From assembly GCA_903892415.1 (NCBI GenBank), contig CAITIQ010000445.1, positions 1-47,945 of the forward strand: a stretch of DNA of 47,945 nucleotides, read 5' to 3'. Both the position numbers and the translations under genes were made by a program. Shown here in pieces: positions 25,074 through 33,037 of this stretch. The notes under the pieces are model-generated. The model had not been told where the DNA came from. It made no database searches and worked only from the letters and a program-made list of their open reading frames with translations. The first letter of the stretch is position 1, and every line of letters begins with the position of its first letter. Origin of the DNA: an uncultured delta proteobacterium (GTDB taxonomy: Bacteria > Myxococcota_A > Polyangia > Polyangiales > Polyangiaceae).

Positions 25074-25979
25074 ATGCTGCTGACCCGTGAAGAGATGACC
25101 TTCGATTTTGGTGGAGCTCGGCTCGACCCAGTGCGCGATCGCCAAGTCCTCGGTTGGGCGGTCAACCAGTTTCTCTATGGCGAAGTGACCGGCATACAGA
25201 TTGGTCATTGGCTCTACGCAGCTCCCGATCTGGAGGCTGCCCGGTTCTTGGCGCGTCAGGCCGTCGAGGAGTTTCAGCATGTTGGGAACTTCCTTCACAT
25301 CCTGCAGCTTCTTGGTGAGAAACCGGCGGCGGCTCACCCAGCAGTGCGTTTTCTCTCTACAGGCGCGATGCCGGATACCTGGGAGGAGCATGTGGCGCTG
25401 GAGATGGCGGTAGGGGAAGGGCTCGTGCTGCAGTGCTTCTACGCTCTCATCGACACAGTCGATCATCCGGAGATCGTCGCCATCCTCAAACGCGGCGTGA
25501 AACAAGAAGAGCGGCACGTGGACTTCGGTGAACAGCGAACGATGGCGGCGTTGGCGAAGGACCCATCCATCCGAACACGTTTGCTTGGGCAGGCGATCGT
25601 TACGTCGCTCGCTGTCGCGCGCGTCGAGAGCTACATGAAGAAGCACCTGCCGCAGGACCACGCCGTATTGCGGCAGCTGCCTGAGTTTACGCGCCACAGC
25701 TTGCGAATGATGGAGTTGCGTCTCATGCGCATCGGCCTGATCGAGGCACCGCTCTCGTCCCTGTCGGTGGTCGCTCGGGCGCGGCTTGTGGCTGGCGCGT
25801 TCGCCGGGAAAGCGGTGAGCGGCGTGCTCAAGACCGCGCTGGGTCCGTTCGGCTACGCGAAGCGCTCGCGCCTCACCGAATCGTATCTTTCCGATCCAGG
25901 TGTGCGCGACGCCGTGTTCCCACCATCGCGGCCAGGTGCAAGCAGCGATACGACAGCCAATGCCGACGCTCTTTCGTGA
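25074..25979 (+). CDS. Ferritin-like di-iron protein
   Basis: Soluble four-helix-bundle protein with a complete set of likely di-iron ligands: Glu37 in YGEVTGIQ, Glu66 and His69 in EEFQH, Glu115 in GEGLVLQ, Glu145 and His148 in EERHVDFG. The spacing matches ferritin-like oxygenases or reductases more than storage ferritins. The substrate cannot be read. ATG at 25074 is preceded by GGAGG at 25065-25069; an upstream in-frame start at 25020 would overlap serC and is rejected. The 3' end overlaps the next gene by 20 bases, which suggests the two act together. Confidence 0.82.
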   Translation: MLLTREEMTFDFGGARLDPVRDRQVLGWAVNQFLYGEVTGIQIGHWLYAAPDLEAARFLARQAVEEFQHVGNFLHILQLLGEKPAAAHPAVRFLSTGAMPDTWEEHVALEMAVGEGLVLQCFYALIDTVDHPEIVAILKRGVKQEERHVDFGEQRTMAALAKDPSIRTRLLGQAIVTSLAVARVESYMKKHLPQDHAVLRQLPEFTRHSLRMMELRLMRIGLIEAPLSSLSVVARARLVAGAFAGKAVSGVLKTALGPFGYAKRSRLTESYLSDPGVRDAVFPPSRPGASSDTTANADALS

Positions 25980-26967
25980 CGGCGCCTCCAGGGGCCTACG
26001 ACCGGCTGACCAACGTCCGCTGCTTTCGCTGGCACCACGCCTCGAGCGTTTGCCATTCGCTCCGTTGTGCGCTGTTACCCCTGTCGAGCCGCTGCCCGGG
26101 TTTGGCGAGCGCGTTTGGGTCAAACGCGACGACAAGGTCTCGCCGATCTACGGTGGCAACAAAGTCAGACGCTGGGAATGGCTGCTCGCAGACGCCGCGC
26201 AGCAAGGTGCCAAGACCTTACTCACCGTTGGCGGCCTCGGCTCGACGCAGGTCACGAGTTTGTCGGCACACGGAGGGGCACTCGGGTTTCGAGTAAAGGC
26301 GCTCCTGTTCGACCAAGAACCCTCGGCCTTCGTCGAGAGCGCCCAGCTAGCCAATCTGCGCTTCGGCAGTGCGTGCCTCCGCTCCGGCGGTTACATCTCC
26401 ACGGCGGCTCGCGCCACGCTCGAGTTTGCGCGGGCGCGCGAGACCTACTTCATCGGGCCCGGTGCTTCTACTGCCTTGGCCAACCTCAGCTACGTCGATG
26501 CCCTGCTCGAACTCAAGCAGCAGGTCGATCTCGGACTGGCTCCAAAACCCGACTCGATCGTGGTGGCGTGCGGCAGCGGCGGTACGGCTGTCGGGTTGGC
26601 CCTTGGTAGCGCGCTCGCGGATCTCGAGGTTGAAGTCATCGCAGTTCGAATCACGGAGCCATTCGCGTCCAACCAACTCACGTTGCGCGCACTCGCCTAC
26701 CGCACCGAACGGTTGATCGAGCGGCATGGTGGTCCAAGGCGAAGACGCCCACTGCGGCTAACCGTTGAACCTCGCTTCCTTGGTGCCGGCTACGGTCGGC
26801 GTTCTCCTCTCGCCGAGGCCGGTGCGAAACGATTCGAGGAGTGCTTTGGCGTTCCTGGAGAGTGGACGTACATCGGCAAGGCACTGGCGGCTTTGTCGCT
26901 GCTGGCCAAAGAGCGTCCACGCGAGACGCTCTTGTTCTGGAACACCCTCTCGACAACTGGGCGATAG
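25960..26967 (+). CDS. PLP-dependent enzyme of the D-cysteine desulfhydrase / ACC deaminase family
   Basis: Fold-type II PLP enzyme. The PLP lysine is in YGGNKVRRWEWLL (Lys68), the motif shared by 1-aminocyclopropane-1-carboxylate deaminase and D-cysteine desulfhydrase; a Gly-rich phosphate-binding loop is ACGSGGTAVGLALG and the C-terminus has YIGKALAAL, equivalent to the YTGKA motif of the family. The reaction (deamination of ACC or alpha,beta-elimination from D-amino acids) cannot be decided. The ATG at 25960 lies inside the previous gene (20-base overlap). The frame stays open further upstream, but that part is the previous gene in another frame. 335 residues, normal. Confidence 0.85.
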   Translation: MPTLFRDGASRGLRPADQRPLLSLAPRLERLPFAPLCAVTPVEPLPGFGERVWVKRDDKVSPIYGGNKVRRWEWLLADAAQQGAKTLLTVGGLGSTQVTSLSAHGGALGFRVKALLFDQEPSAFVESAQLANLRFGSACLRSGGYISTAARATLEFARARETYFIGPGASTALANLSYVDALLELKQQVDLGLAPKPDSIVVACGSGGTAVGLALGSALADLEVEVIAVRITEPFASNQLTLRALAYRTERLIERHGGPRRRRPLRLTVEPRFLGAGYGRRSPLAEAGAKRFEECFGVPGEWTYIGKALAALSLLAKERPRETLLFWNTLSTTGR

Positions 26968-26982
26968 GTCCGAGGCCCGGAG

Positions 26983-27006
26983 CGCTTCGTTTGAAGCGAC
27001 CTTTTT
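26983..27006 (+). terminator. Rho-independent terminator after the PLP enzyme gene
   Basis: CGCTTC at 26983-26988, loop GTTT, GAAGCG at 26993-26998, then ACC and five T at 27002-27006. It starts 16 bases past the stop, correctly placed to end the ferritin-like/PLP transcript. Confidence 0.65.
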
Positions 27007-27024
27007 CGCGTAGGCAAATGTGGA

Positions 27025-27050
27025 AGAGGGAACCCCGAAGGACTCCCTCT
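27025..27050 (-). terminator. UUCG-capped hairpin after the Gly-rich lipoprotein gene
   Basis: On the minus strand AGAGGGA and TCCCTCT form a stem that continues through two G-U pairs and two C-G pairs to a C(UUCG)G tetraloop, 11 bp in all. It lies 30 bases past the stop of the minus-strand lipoprotein. The following U content is weak, so termination strength is uncertain. Confidence 0.5.
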
Positions 27051-27079
27051 CTCTGCCAAACTTCAGCAGCTAGCCTGGC

Positions 27080-28636
27080 TTACTGCAAGAACGGGTTCTG
27101 TGCGTATGGCGGGCCGTTGCCGTTCGGGGACGAAGCTTGCGGATCCGTCAACACGATCGGGTTCTTGGTGCCAGCGAGGTAAAGTGGCTCAACGATGCAC
27201 TGCTTCACGCACTCGTCCTCGTGGAAGAGCACGTCTGCAACGATCCACACCTTGTCGTTGTCAGCCGAAGTCCAGGTGAAGGGAGCTTCCGGCTCGTAGA
27301 ACCCCTGGGGACCGAGCTCGGCCGCGAGGGCGCCGTCGCAGAAGATCTTGATCGTTGGGTGAATCGTGTTGCCGCCGAAGTTGCTATACTGGTGCACGGC
27401 CACGCGCATCCACTGGTCCTTCGGCGGGAAGTCGATGTTGATGTTCTCTGGCGCACAGAAGCTCGTAGAGGACGCGTTGGTTTGCGTCACATCACACGAG
27501 ATGTTGTCGAGATCGAGACGAGGGCTGTGACAGCCCTGCATGCCCTGCGCCCAAGCGGCCCCTTCTCCCCGAGGTGCGAAGTAGCAAAGGTTGGATTCAA
27601 GCACGGGATCCTCGTACCAGTTGACCGGATCCGGCGGGACGTTGTTGGCTGGGAACCAATTGGGCGCGAGGGCCGAAGCAAACGGCGGTAGGAAGTCGCC
27701 GGCCTTACAGTTGCCCCAGCCACAGTCCTGCGGTGAGCCGCTGCCGGTGAGGTCCCACTGCAACGTGGAATCGGGCTGCTTGAGGTGCAGATCGAGATCC
27801 ACGCTGGAACTGGCCGGGTAGTCCCACGAAAGCTCGACGCGAAGACCGCGCGCGCCGATGTAAAGCGGGAACTCACAGGTCTCGGTGTTGCCGTCTACGG
27901 TCTTCGTGTAGGTGACCGTGTACTCACCGGATTGCAACGCCGTGAAGTCCGAACCAGTCACCATCGGGCAGGGCGTCACGCCCGCCGGACAGGCGACCTC
28001 GTACATCTCAGAGTCAGCACCGTCATCAAAGTTGCCGGCGCCTTCCGCGAGGTCGATCACCTGGAAGGGGACACCGTTGATTGGGTGACAGCCCATCTGG
28101 TCTGCGTTGAAGCACAGCTCGGGATTGGAGGCGTCGATGAAGGCGTGCTTGCCGCCAGTGCAAGGGCCCCACTGGCCGTTCTCGGTGCACTGCATGGTAC
28201 CCGGTGCGCAACCTGGGTCTTCAAGGTAGGACGAATCACCTCGGAAACACGAAGACGCCTGACCACCGGAGCAAGCGCAGCCCTCGTCAACGTCGCCGTC
28301 GCAGTCGTCGTCGAGACCCTTGTTGATGCCGTCACAAAGCTCCTGCGGTCCGCAGCCGGTGCCGCACGGATTGATGATCGACCCGCCCTCGCCACCGCTG
28401 CCACCCGAGCCGCCAGACTGCACGAACGTGCTCCCGCCTGACCCGCCGATGCCGCCCATGCCACCCGTCGTCGTGGTGGGGCCTGAGCCGCCGCCGCCCG
28501 TCACCGCGCCGCCGCTCCCGCCCGTGGTGGTGGGTGCGCCGCCCGCTTCATCATCCACGCCTGCCGAGCAGCCAAACCCGGCCGCAATCAGGCAGCCAAA
28601 ACCAATGAGCGTGGCCGATCGAAACTGTCGCTTCAT
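27080..28636 (-). CDS. Gly-rich surface lipoprotein with MopE-like motif
   Basis: Probable lipoprotein: leader ending LIAAGFGC (Cys23), ATG at 28636 with an AGGAG element shortly upstream. Residues about 30-90 are a Gly/Thr/Ser linker with GGSGG repeats. At about 98-120 is the acidic Cys motif ELCDGINKGLDDDCDGDVDEGC, a MopE-type putative metal-binding motif, followed by Cys-paired short modules. A beta-rich domain in the second half contains GLRVELSWDYPASSSVDLDLHL, a DLDLH signature seen in secreted carbohydrate- or ligand-binding domains. Function unknown. The frame is open further upstream, but the leader fixes the start. Same overall design as the two lipoproteins at 20907-23895. Confidence 0.82.
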   Translation of the reverse strand: MKRQFRSATLIGFGCLIAAGFGCSAGVDDEAGGAPTTTGGSGGAVTGGGGSGPTTTTGGMGGIGGSGGSTFVQSGGSGGSGGEGGSIINPCGTGCGPQELCDGINKGLDDDCDGDVDEGCACSGGQASSCFRGDSSYLEDPGCAPGTMQCTENGQWGPCTGGKHAFIDASNPELCFNADQMGCHPINGVPFQVIDLAEGAGNFDDGADSEMYEVACPAGVTPCPMVTGSDFTALQSGEYTVTYTKTVDGNTETCEFPLYIGARGLRVELSWDYPASSSVDLDLHLKQPDSTLQWDLTGSGSPQDCGWGNCKAGDFLPPFASALAPNWFPANNVPPDPVNWYEDPVLESNLCYFAPRGEGAAWAQGMQGCHSPRLDLDNISCDVTQTNASSTSFCAPENINIDFPPKDQWMRVAVHQYSNFGGNTIHPTIKIFCDGALAAELGPQGFYEPEAPFTWTSADNDKVWIVADVLFHEDECVKQCIVEPLYLAGTKNPIVLTDPQASSPNGNGPPYAQNPFLQ

Positions 28637-28755
28637 GGAATTCTCCTGAGTGCTCGCGAAGGCAGAGCGGATGAACAAGGAAGTGCGAGCCACACTAGTA
28701 GCACAATGCCGCGAGACTTGGCGCCCAACCTTCATCAAACTGTGCGAAGAAAGCC

Positions 28756-29139
28756 TCAATTGAGGGAGTAGGGGAGCGCCAGGCTGAACGGAGCAATTTG
28801 CGCATCAAATGACGATCCGTCTTGGCGAAACATTTGGTAGCTGCCCCGCATTGAGCCACGGGGAGTCTCCAACACGCAGCCGCTCGTGTACTCGAACTGC
28901 TCGCCGGGCCTTAACAACGGCTGTTGGCCAACGACGCCAGGGCCTCGGACCTCTTCCACCTTGCCGTTGCCGTCGGTGATGATCCAATGGCGGGTTTTGA
29001 GCTGTGCGGCCGTAGAACCCTCGTTCTGAATCTTCACCGTGTAGGCGAAAACATAGCGTTTCCCCTGCGGCGACGACTGTTGCGGCACGTATTGGCTCGT
29101 AACGGTTACTTTGATTCCGTGAGTGAGAGCGGAGGTCAC
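28756..29139 (-). CDS. apaG: Co2+/Mg2+ efflux protein family ApaG
   Basis: Small beta-sandwich protein of the ApaG family, of uncertain biochemical role (linked to Co2+ resistance and Mg2+ efflux in enterobacteria). Landmarks cover the whole length: VTSQYVPQQSSPQGKRYVFAYTV, LKTRHWIITDGNGKVEEVRGPGVVGQQP, FEYTSGCVLETPRGSMRGSYQM. The GTG at 29139 gives 127 residues, the family length; a TTG at 29196 would add 19 Arg-rich residues that the family lacks, so the GTG is preferred although no clear ribosome site is seen for either. It diverges from the rhomboid gene. Confidence 0.92.
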   Translation of the reverse strand: MTSALTHGIKVTVTSQYVPQQSSPQGKRYVFAYTVKIQNEGSTAAQLKTRHWIITDGNGKVEEVRGPGVVGQQPLLRPGEQFEYTSGCVLETPRGSMRGSYQMFRQDGSSFDAQIAPFSLALPYSLN

Positions 29140-29166
29140 GGCTTCAGGGGTATTCGGTCTCGACCG

Positions 29167-29182
29167 CCGTCGCAAGCGACGG
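29167..29182. repeat. Short perfect palindrome between apaG and the rhomboid gene
   Basis: CCGTCGC and GCGACGG flank a 2-base AA centre. With the apaG start at 29139, it lies 27 bp from apaG and 37 bp from the rhomboid ATG, a position suited to an operator serving both divergent genes, but no regulator is known to match it. Confidence 0.4.
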
Positions 29183-29219
29183 TTGACACCTCCCAAACGA
29201 GCCTCAAGCTGCGGGCATC

Positions 29220-30209
29220 ATGACGCTGCCCACCAACGCAGACTCCACCTTCAACCTCTTGGTTGGTCGGCCGTCGGACGCCGAGGTCCCGGCGCCGCCT
29301 GAAGTACCGCCGCCAGGCCTCACCGCCATTGGCCCGCATCTCAGTGAAAAGTCGCTGCGAGAAGGGGCGCTGGTGCTCACGTCGGTGGGCATTGCTCATT
29401 CTGTGGTGCACGCCGCCCACGGTGCGTTCTTGCTCGTGCACGACCGAGATTACGCACGAGCGCGAAAGAACCTGAACTCGTACGAAGAGGAGAACCGCAA
29501 CTTCCCTCCCAAGGTTCAGCGGGAGCGTCCTCGGTATGCCGGCCTTCCCCTTTTGGCGATGGCTTTCGTCGCCCTCGTGGTCTTCGCTTGGATCACGGGG
29601 CCAGTCGCTTCGCCGAACGGCGCGTATTTCGAGCGGGGAGCTAGCGTTGCTGCGCGGATCTTGGAGCAGCCCTATCGCGCGGTTACCGCGCTGACGCTGC
29701 ACGCTGACGGCGCACACGTTGTGTCCAATCTCGTCTCTGGCAGCATCTTCGGCCGTGCGCTCGAACGCAGGGCAGGCCCTGGAACTGCGCTCTTCGGCGT
29801 GGTTACCGCGGGCACGTTAGGCAATCTCGCAAACGGTCTCTTCTACCGCTCCGAGGGCCTGCATCACGCGTCCATCGGTGCATCGACGGGCGTGTTCGCG
29901 ATCATTGGGCTGCTCGCCACGTTGCAGATCGTGGCCTTCGCACGGCGCAGCTGGACGCCCGAAGGAAAGCGCCCGTGGACGGAGTTCGTCGCGCCGATCG
30001 TGGGAGGGCTCACGCTGCTCGGTACGCTAGGGGCGAGCCCCGAGACAGACGTACTCGCGCATGTGTTCGGCTTTGCTGCTGGCTTGGTTGTCGGCCTCCC
30101 CATCGCTTTCGCGGTGCGCTGGCTGCCGAAGGTGAAGTGGCCGGTCGAGGCGCTGCTTGGTGTTGTAGCCCTCTCGGTCGTCGGTGGGGCGTGGGCGCTG
30201 GCGAGCTGA
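29220..30209 (+). CDS. Rhomboid family intramembrane serine protease
   Basis: Polytopic membrane protein that cleaves substrates within or near the membrane. The core is present: HADGAHVVSN on the second helix region, the catalytic Ser222 in IGASTGVFA (Thr replaces the second Gly/Ser of the common GxSG), and His281 in LAHVFGFAAG. The first 110 residues are soluble: a Pro-rich start, then a part that resembles a small cytosolic DUF-like domain (SEKSLREGALVLTSVGIAHSVV). Six helices follow from about residue 110. ATG at 29220. Substrate unknown. Confidence 0.88.
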   Translation: MTLPTNADSTFNLLVGRPSDAEVPAPPEVPPPGLTAIGPHLSEKSLREGALVLTSVGIAHSVVHAAHGAFLLVHDRDYARARKNLNSYEEENRNFPPKVQRERPRYAGLPLLAMAFVALVVFAWITGPVASPNGAYFERGASVAARILEQPYRAVTALTLHADGAHVVSNLVSGSIFGRALERRAGPGTALFGVVTAGTLGNLANGLFYRSEGLHHASIGASTGVFAIIGLLATLQIVAFARRSWTPEGKRPWTEFVAPIVGGLTLLGTLGASPETDVLAHVFGFAAGLVVGLPIAFAVRWLPKVKWPVEALLGVVALSVVGGAWALAS

Positions 30210-30237
30210 TCGGCAGCGCCGTCGGAGAGCGCGCCCG

Positions 30238-31461
30238 TCAGTCTCCGGGCCCGTCAAACAGGCCAATCCCGCCGCCGACCCAGGTGAGGTTCTTGTTCTG
30301 GTCGACGCCCAGCATCTTCCCACGTGATAGTCGCACCAAGTTGAGGCACAGCTGCGGTGTCGTCTCGCCGGGCGTACGCAAAAACATCATACGAACCTCG
30401 GCCTTGACGCCATTACCGTCCGGCATCGGGATGCCGGGGTGGTAGTTGATCTTCTCTTGGAGGATGTACCCAGCGCGCTCCGCTTCGGGCACGGCGTCCA
30501 CGTCGGCTCGCGTCACATCCACCTTCACGCCACCGCCGGCAAAAGAGAACAGCGGTTTGAGCACGTAGTTCTCCAAGTCCTCCGGAACGTCGGCGCCGAT
30601 CTCTGCCAGGGTGCGGGCTCGCGGCACCGCCGGGTGGTGAACGAAGGGAAGCGAGTACTTCGAGATCACCCAATACCAATTGGGGTGGCTGCACCACGAG
30701 ACGTCGAGATCTTCGGTGTAGTTGAACGGCAATTGGACGTTGGCCTTGCCCAGCTCGTCGAAGACGATGCGATTGAAGATGCGGCGCACCGGAACCCGCC
30801 GCCCGTCCTTTTCGCGAAACAGTTGGTTTTTGACTTTGATCAGCTTGGTCGGGCAAACAGCGTCGATTCCTACCAGGAGCTTCGTCGCGACGAAGTCGGG
30901 GTAGGTCTTCTGGGTCTCCGGCGAGAGATCGAGCAGGACGACCTCCTCCGGATCATGCCCGTCCAAGATCGCTGAAGCCAGGCGCGGAACGAAGGTCTCG
31001 CGCGTGAGCTTGCTGTAGTAGATCGACCAATCACGATCGAGTTCAGGCGACATCGCCGCGAGGGCCGTGCGGGCCGCTTCGAGCTTGAGCACCATCAAGC
31101 CGTAGAGGGAAGGAAAGGCCTGCAGTTCAACGACGCGGCCATCGAGGGAGCCGTCCGTGTTTTGCACGATCGCGAAATCGATCTGAACGCAATGTGGTTG
31201 AGCGTCCATCTGCGGGACATCCCAAGCCGGGGGAATGGCCGCTTCCATCCGCTCGAGCGCCTGCTTCTCGGTGACCAGAGCCAGGACCTCGCGTGCGTGC
31301 ACCGCAAGTCGGTCTCTCAACTCCGAGGGCACGAAGAACGGCGTCTCCGCGACGCGGTAGGGAATCGGGCATCCGACTCGACCCTCGAGGTCGCGAAGAA
31401 AGCCCTGATAGTAGGCGTCGGTGTAGCGCTGATTGAAGAGCGTTCGAAAGCGATGATCCAT
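30238..31461 (-). CDS. ATP-grasp-like protein of unknown function
   Basis: A 407-residue cytosolic protein I do not recognise as a named enzyme. The C-terminal third resembles ATP-grasp folds: YVLKPLFSFAGGGVKVDV is like the lysine plus Gly-rich loop, YILQEKINY like the following hinge strand, and KAEVRMMFLR with NLVRLSRGK like the metal-binding strands. The N-terminal half has CVQIDFAIVQN and VVELQAFPSLYGLM, which suggests a conserved acidic patch. Such enzymes join a carboxylate to an amine or thiol using ATP. ATG at 31461. It is transcribed alone, convergent with the rhomboid gene and divergent from the next lipoprotein gene. Confidence 0.75.
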   Translation of the reverse strand: MDHRFRTLFNQRYTDAYYQGFLRDLEGRVGCPIPYRVAETPFFVPSELRDRLAVHAREVLALVTEKQALERMEAAIPPAWDVPQMDAQPHCVQIDFAIVQNTDGSLDGRVVELQAFPSLYGLMVLKLEAARTALAAMSPELDRDWSIYYSKLTRETFVPRLASAILDGHDPEEVVLLDLSPETQKTYPDFVATKLLVGIDAVCPTKLIKVKNQLFREKDGRRVPVRRIFNRIVFDELGKANVQLPFNYTEDLDVSWCSHPNWYWVISKYSLPFVHHPAVPRARTLAEIGADVPEDLENYVLKPLFSFAGGGVKVDVTRADVDAVPEAERAGYILQEKINYHPGIPMPDGNGVKAEVRMMFLRTPGETTPQLCLNLVRLSRGKMLGVDQNKNLTWVGGGIGLFDGPGD

Positions 31462-31506
31462 GGCTTCTCGTTTGTCCTATCACGGCTCGATGGTAGGCTG
31501 CGCCCC

Positions 31507-31893
31507 ATGGTGTTGCGAAGCGAGCGTACCTGCTTGAAATTCCTATCTATTTTTCCGCTTCTCGCGGCTCTCGGTTGCGACGGTTTGACCGAACCCAACC
31601 GCTTCCAGGTGGTGAGTGAGGCGCCCAAGCGCAAAGCCCCCTCGGCTTCGGCTGCGCAAACGCCTTCCGCCAAGGCCCCGCAGCCGTCGGCCACCGCTCC
31701 TGCGCGCCCCACGGCTTTGCCCGCCGTGTCGGCGGTCCTCAGCGGCTCGGCGGCCCGCCCCGGCGGCTCGGTGGCTGTTCCCAGCGCTTCGGCCAAAGCT
31801 GGCCCCTCGGCGAAGGCTGTCGTGTCGGCCAAGCCAGGCGCCCCTGGAAAGCCCGGCAAACCTGCTCCTTCGCCGAATTCGGCCTTCGATTGA
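31507..31893 (+). CDS. Small Ala/Ser/Pro-rich lipoprotein
   Basis: A 128-residue lipoprotein: ATG at 31507, leader ending LLAALGC with the lipidated Cys near residue 24. Everything after is low complexity (repeats of PSA, KAP, PSASA), with no folded domain visible, so it may be a spacer or cell wall-reaching tether. It sits 45 bp from the divergent ATP-grasp-like gene and its TGA shares a base with the ATG of the acyl-CoA dehydrogenase, so the two are co-translated. It could be dismissed as noise, but the lipobox and coupling make it a likely real gene. Confidence 0.7.
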   Translation: MVLRSERTCLKFLSIFPLLAALGCDGLTEPNRFQVVSEAPKRKAPSASAAQTPSAKAPQPSATAPARPTALPAVSAVLSGSAARPGGSVAVPSASAKAGPSAKAVVSAKPGAPGKPGKPAPSPNSAFD

Positions 31894-33035
31894 TGTTGCC
31901 CGTTTACGAGACCGAAGCTCACGAAGCACTGCGCAAGCAGGTCGGACGTTTTGCACGAGAGCACATCCGACCGAATGCTCACGCGTGGGATGAAGCCGAA
32001 GAGTTCCCGCGTGAACTCTATCGGCAGGCGGCAGAGGCTGGCGTGCTTGGCGTTGGTTACCCGACCGAGATGGGCGGCGGTGGCGGTGATCTGTCGCACG
32101 TGCTCGCTGCCAGCTCGGCCATGCTGCTCGAAGGGCACAACGTCGGGGTGGTGGTTGGCTTGGGGAGTCATGGCATCGCGCTTCCTCCCATCGTGCGACT
32201 AGGCACCGCCGATCAGATCGATCGCTTCGTAAGGCCTGTTCTACGCGGTGAAGCCATCAGCGCGCTCGGCATTACCGAACCCGGTGGAGGCTCGGACGTT
32301 GCTTCGCTCACGACTCGTGCGGTGCGCGACGGCGATGAATACGTCGTCAGTGGCAGCAAGACCTTCATTACGTCGGGTTGTCGCGCAGACTTCGTAACCA
32401 CCGCTGTGCGAACGGGGGGCCAGGGTCACGGCGGCGTCAGCCTGCTGATGATCGAAACCAATCGCAAGGGGTTCCAAGTCTCCAAGAAGCTGAAGAAGAC
32501 AGGGTGGTGGGCGTCGGACACCGCCGAACTCTCGTTCGATGAGGTGCGCGTCCCAGTGTCGAACCTGATCGGCGAAGAGAACCAAGGCTTCGTGCCGATC
32601 ATGATGAACTTCGCCAACGAGCGCATCCTGATCGCCTCTCAGTGCGTGACCATCGCGGAGCTCGCCTATGGCGAGTCGGTGGCGTACGCGCGCGAACGAC
32701 AAGCGTTCGGTAAGACGTTGAGCGGCTTCCAGGTGATTCGTCACAAGCTCGCTGATATGGCGACCAAGATCGCCGCGGCGCGAGCTCTTGTTGAAGCCAC
32801 CGTTGTGCGTCTTCTGCGCGGAGACATGGTCACGTCGATGGCCGCGATGGCCAAGAACACGGCGACCGACACCGTCATGCACGTGGTATCGGAAGCGGTG
32901 CAAATTCACGGTGGCTACGGCTACATGCGCGAGTCGCTGGTCGAGCGCCTCTATCGCGACGCTCGCCTCTACCCGATCGGTGGTGGAACTCGCGAGATCA
33001 TGAACGAGATCATTTCGAAGACGGAAGGCTACTAA
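31893..33035 (+). CDS. Acyl-CoA dehydrogenase
   Basis: FAD enzyme oxidising an acyl-CoA to the trans-2-enoyl form. Motifs: ITEPGGGSDVAS and VSGSKTFITSG for FAD and substrate binding, ARERQAFGKTLSGFQVIRHKLADM, and the C-terminal IHGGYGYMRE. The MCAD-type catalytic Glu in the xEGT motif is absent (IGGGTREIM, Gly364), but a Glu occurs at NERILIAS (Glu243), the position of the catalytic base in long-chain and isovaleryl-CoA dehydrogenases, so it should be active and of that type. The ATG at 31893 overlaps the lipoprotein stop (TGATG). 380 residues, normal. The next lipoprotein starts 2 bases after its stop. Confidence 0.93.
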   Translation: MLPVYETEAHEALRKQVGRFAREHIRPNAHAWDEAEEFPRELYRQAAEAGVLGVGYPTEMGGGGGDLSHVLAASSAMLLEGHNVGVVVGLGSHGIALPPIVRLGTADQIDRFVRPVLRGEAISALGITEPGGGSDVASLTTRAVRDGDEYVVSGSKTFITSGCRADFVTTAVRTGGQGHGGVSLLMIETNRKGFQVSKKLKKTGWWASDTAELSFDEVRVPVSNLIGEENQGFVPIMMNFANERILIASQCVTIAELAYGESVAYARERQAFGKTLSGFQVIRHKLADMATKIAAARALVEATVVRLLRGDMVTSMAAMAKNTATDTVMHVVSEAVQIHGGYGYMRESLVERLYRDARLYPIGGGTREIMNEIISKTEGY

Positions 33036-33037
33036 CG

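Noticed and set aside
31893..33035. Acyl-CoA dehydrogenase inactive because of IGGGT in place of EGT
   Set aside because: A Glu at the NER position (Glu243) matches the catalytic base of LCAD/isovaleryl-type enzymes, so activity is expected.
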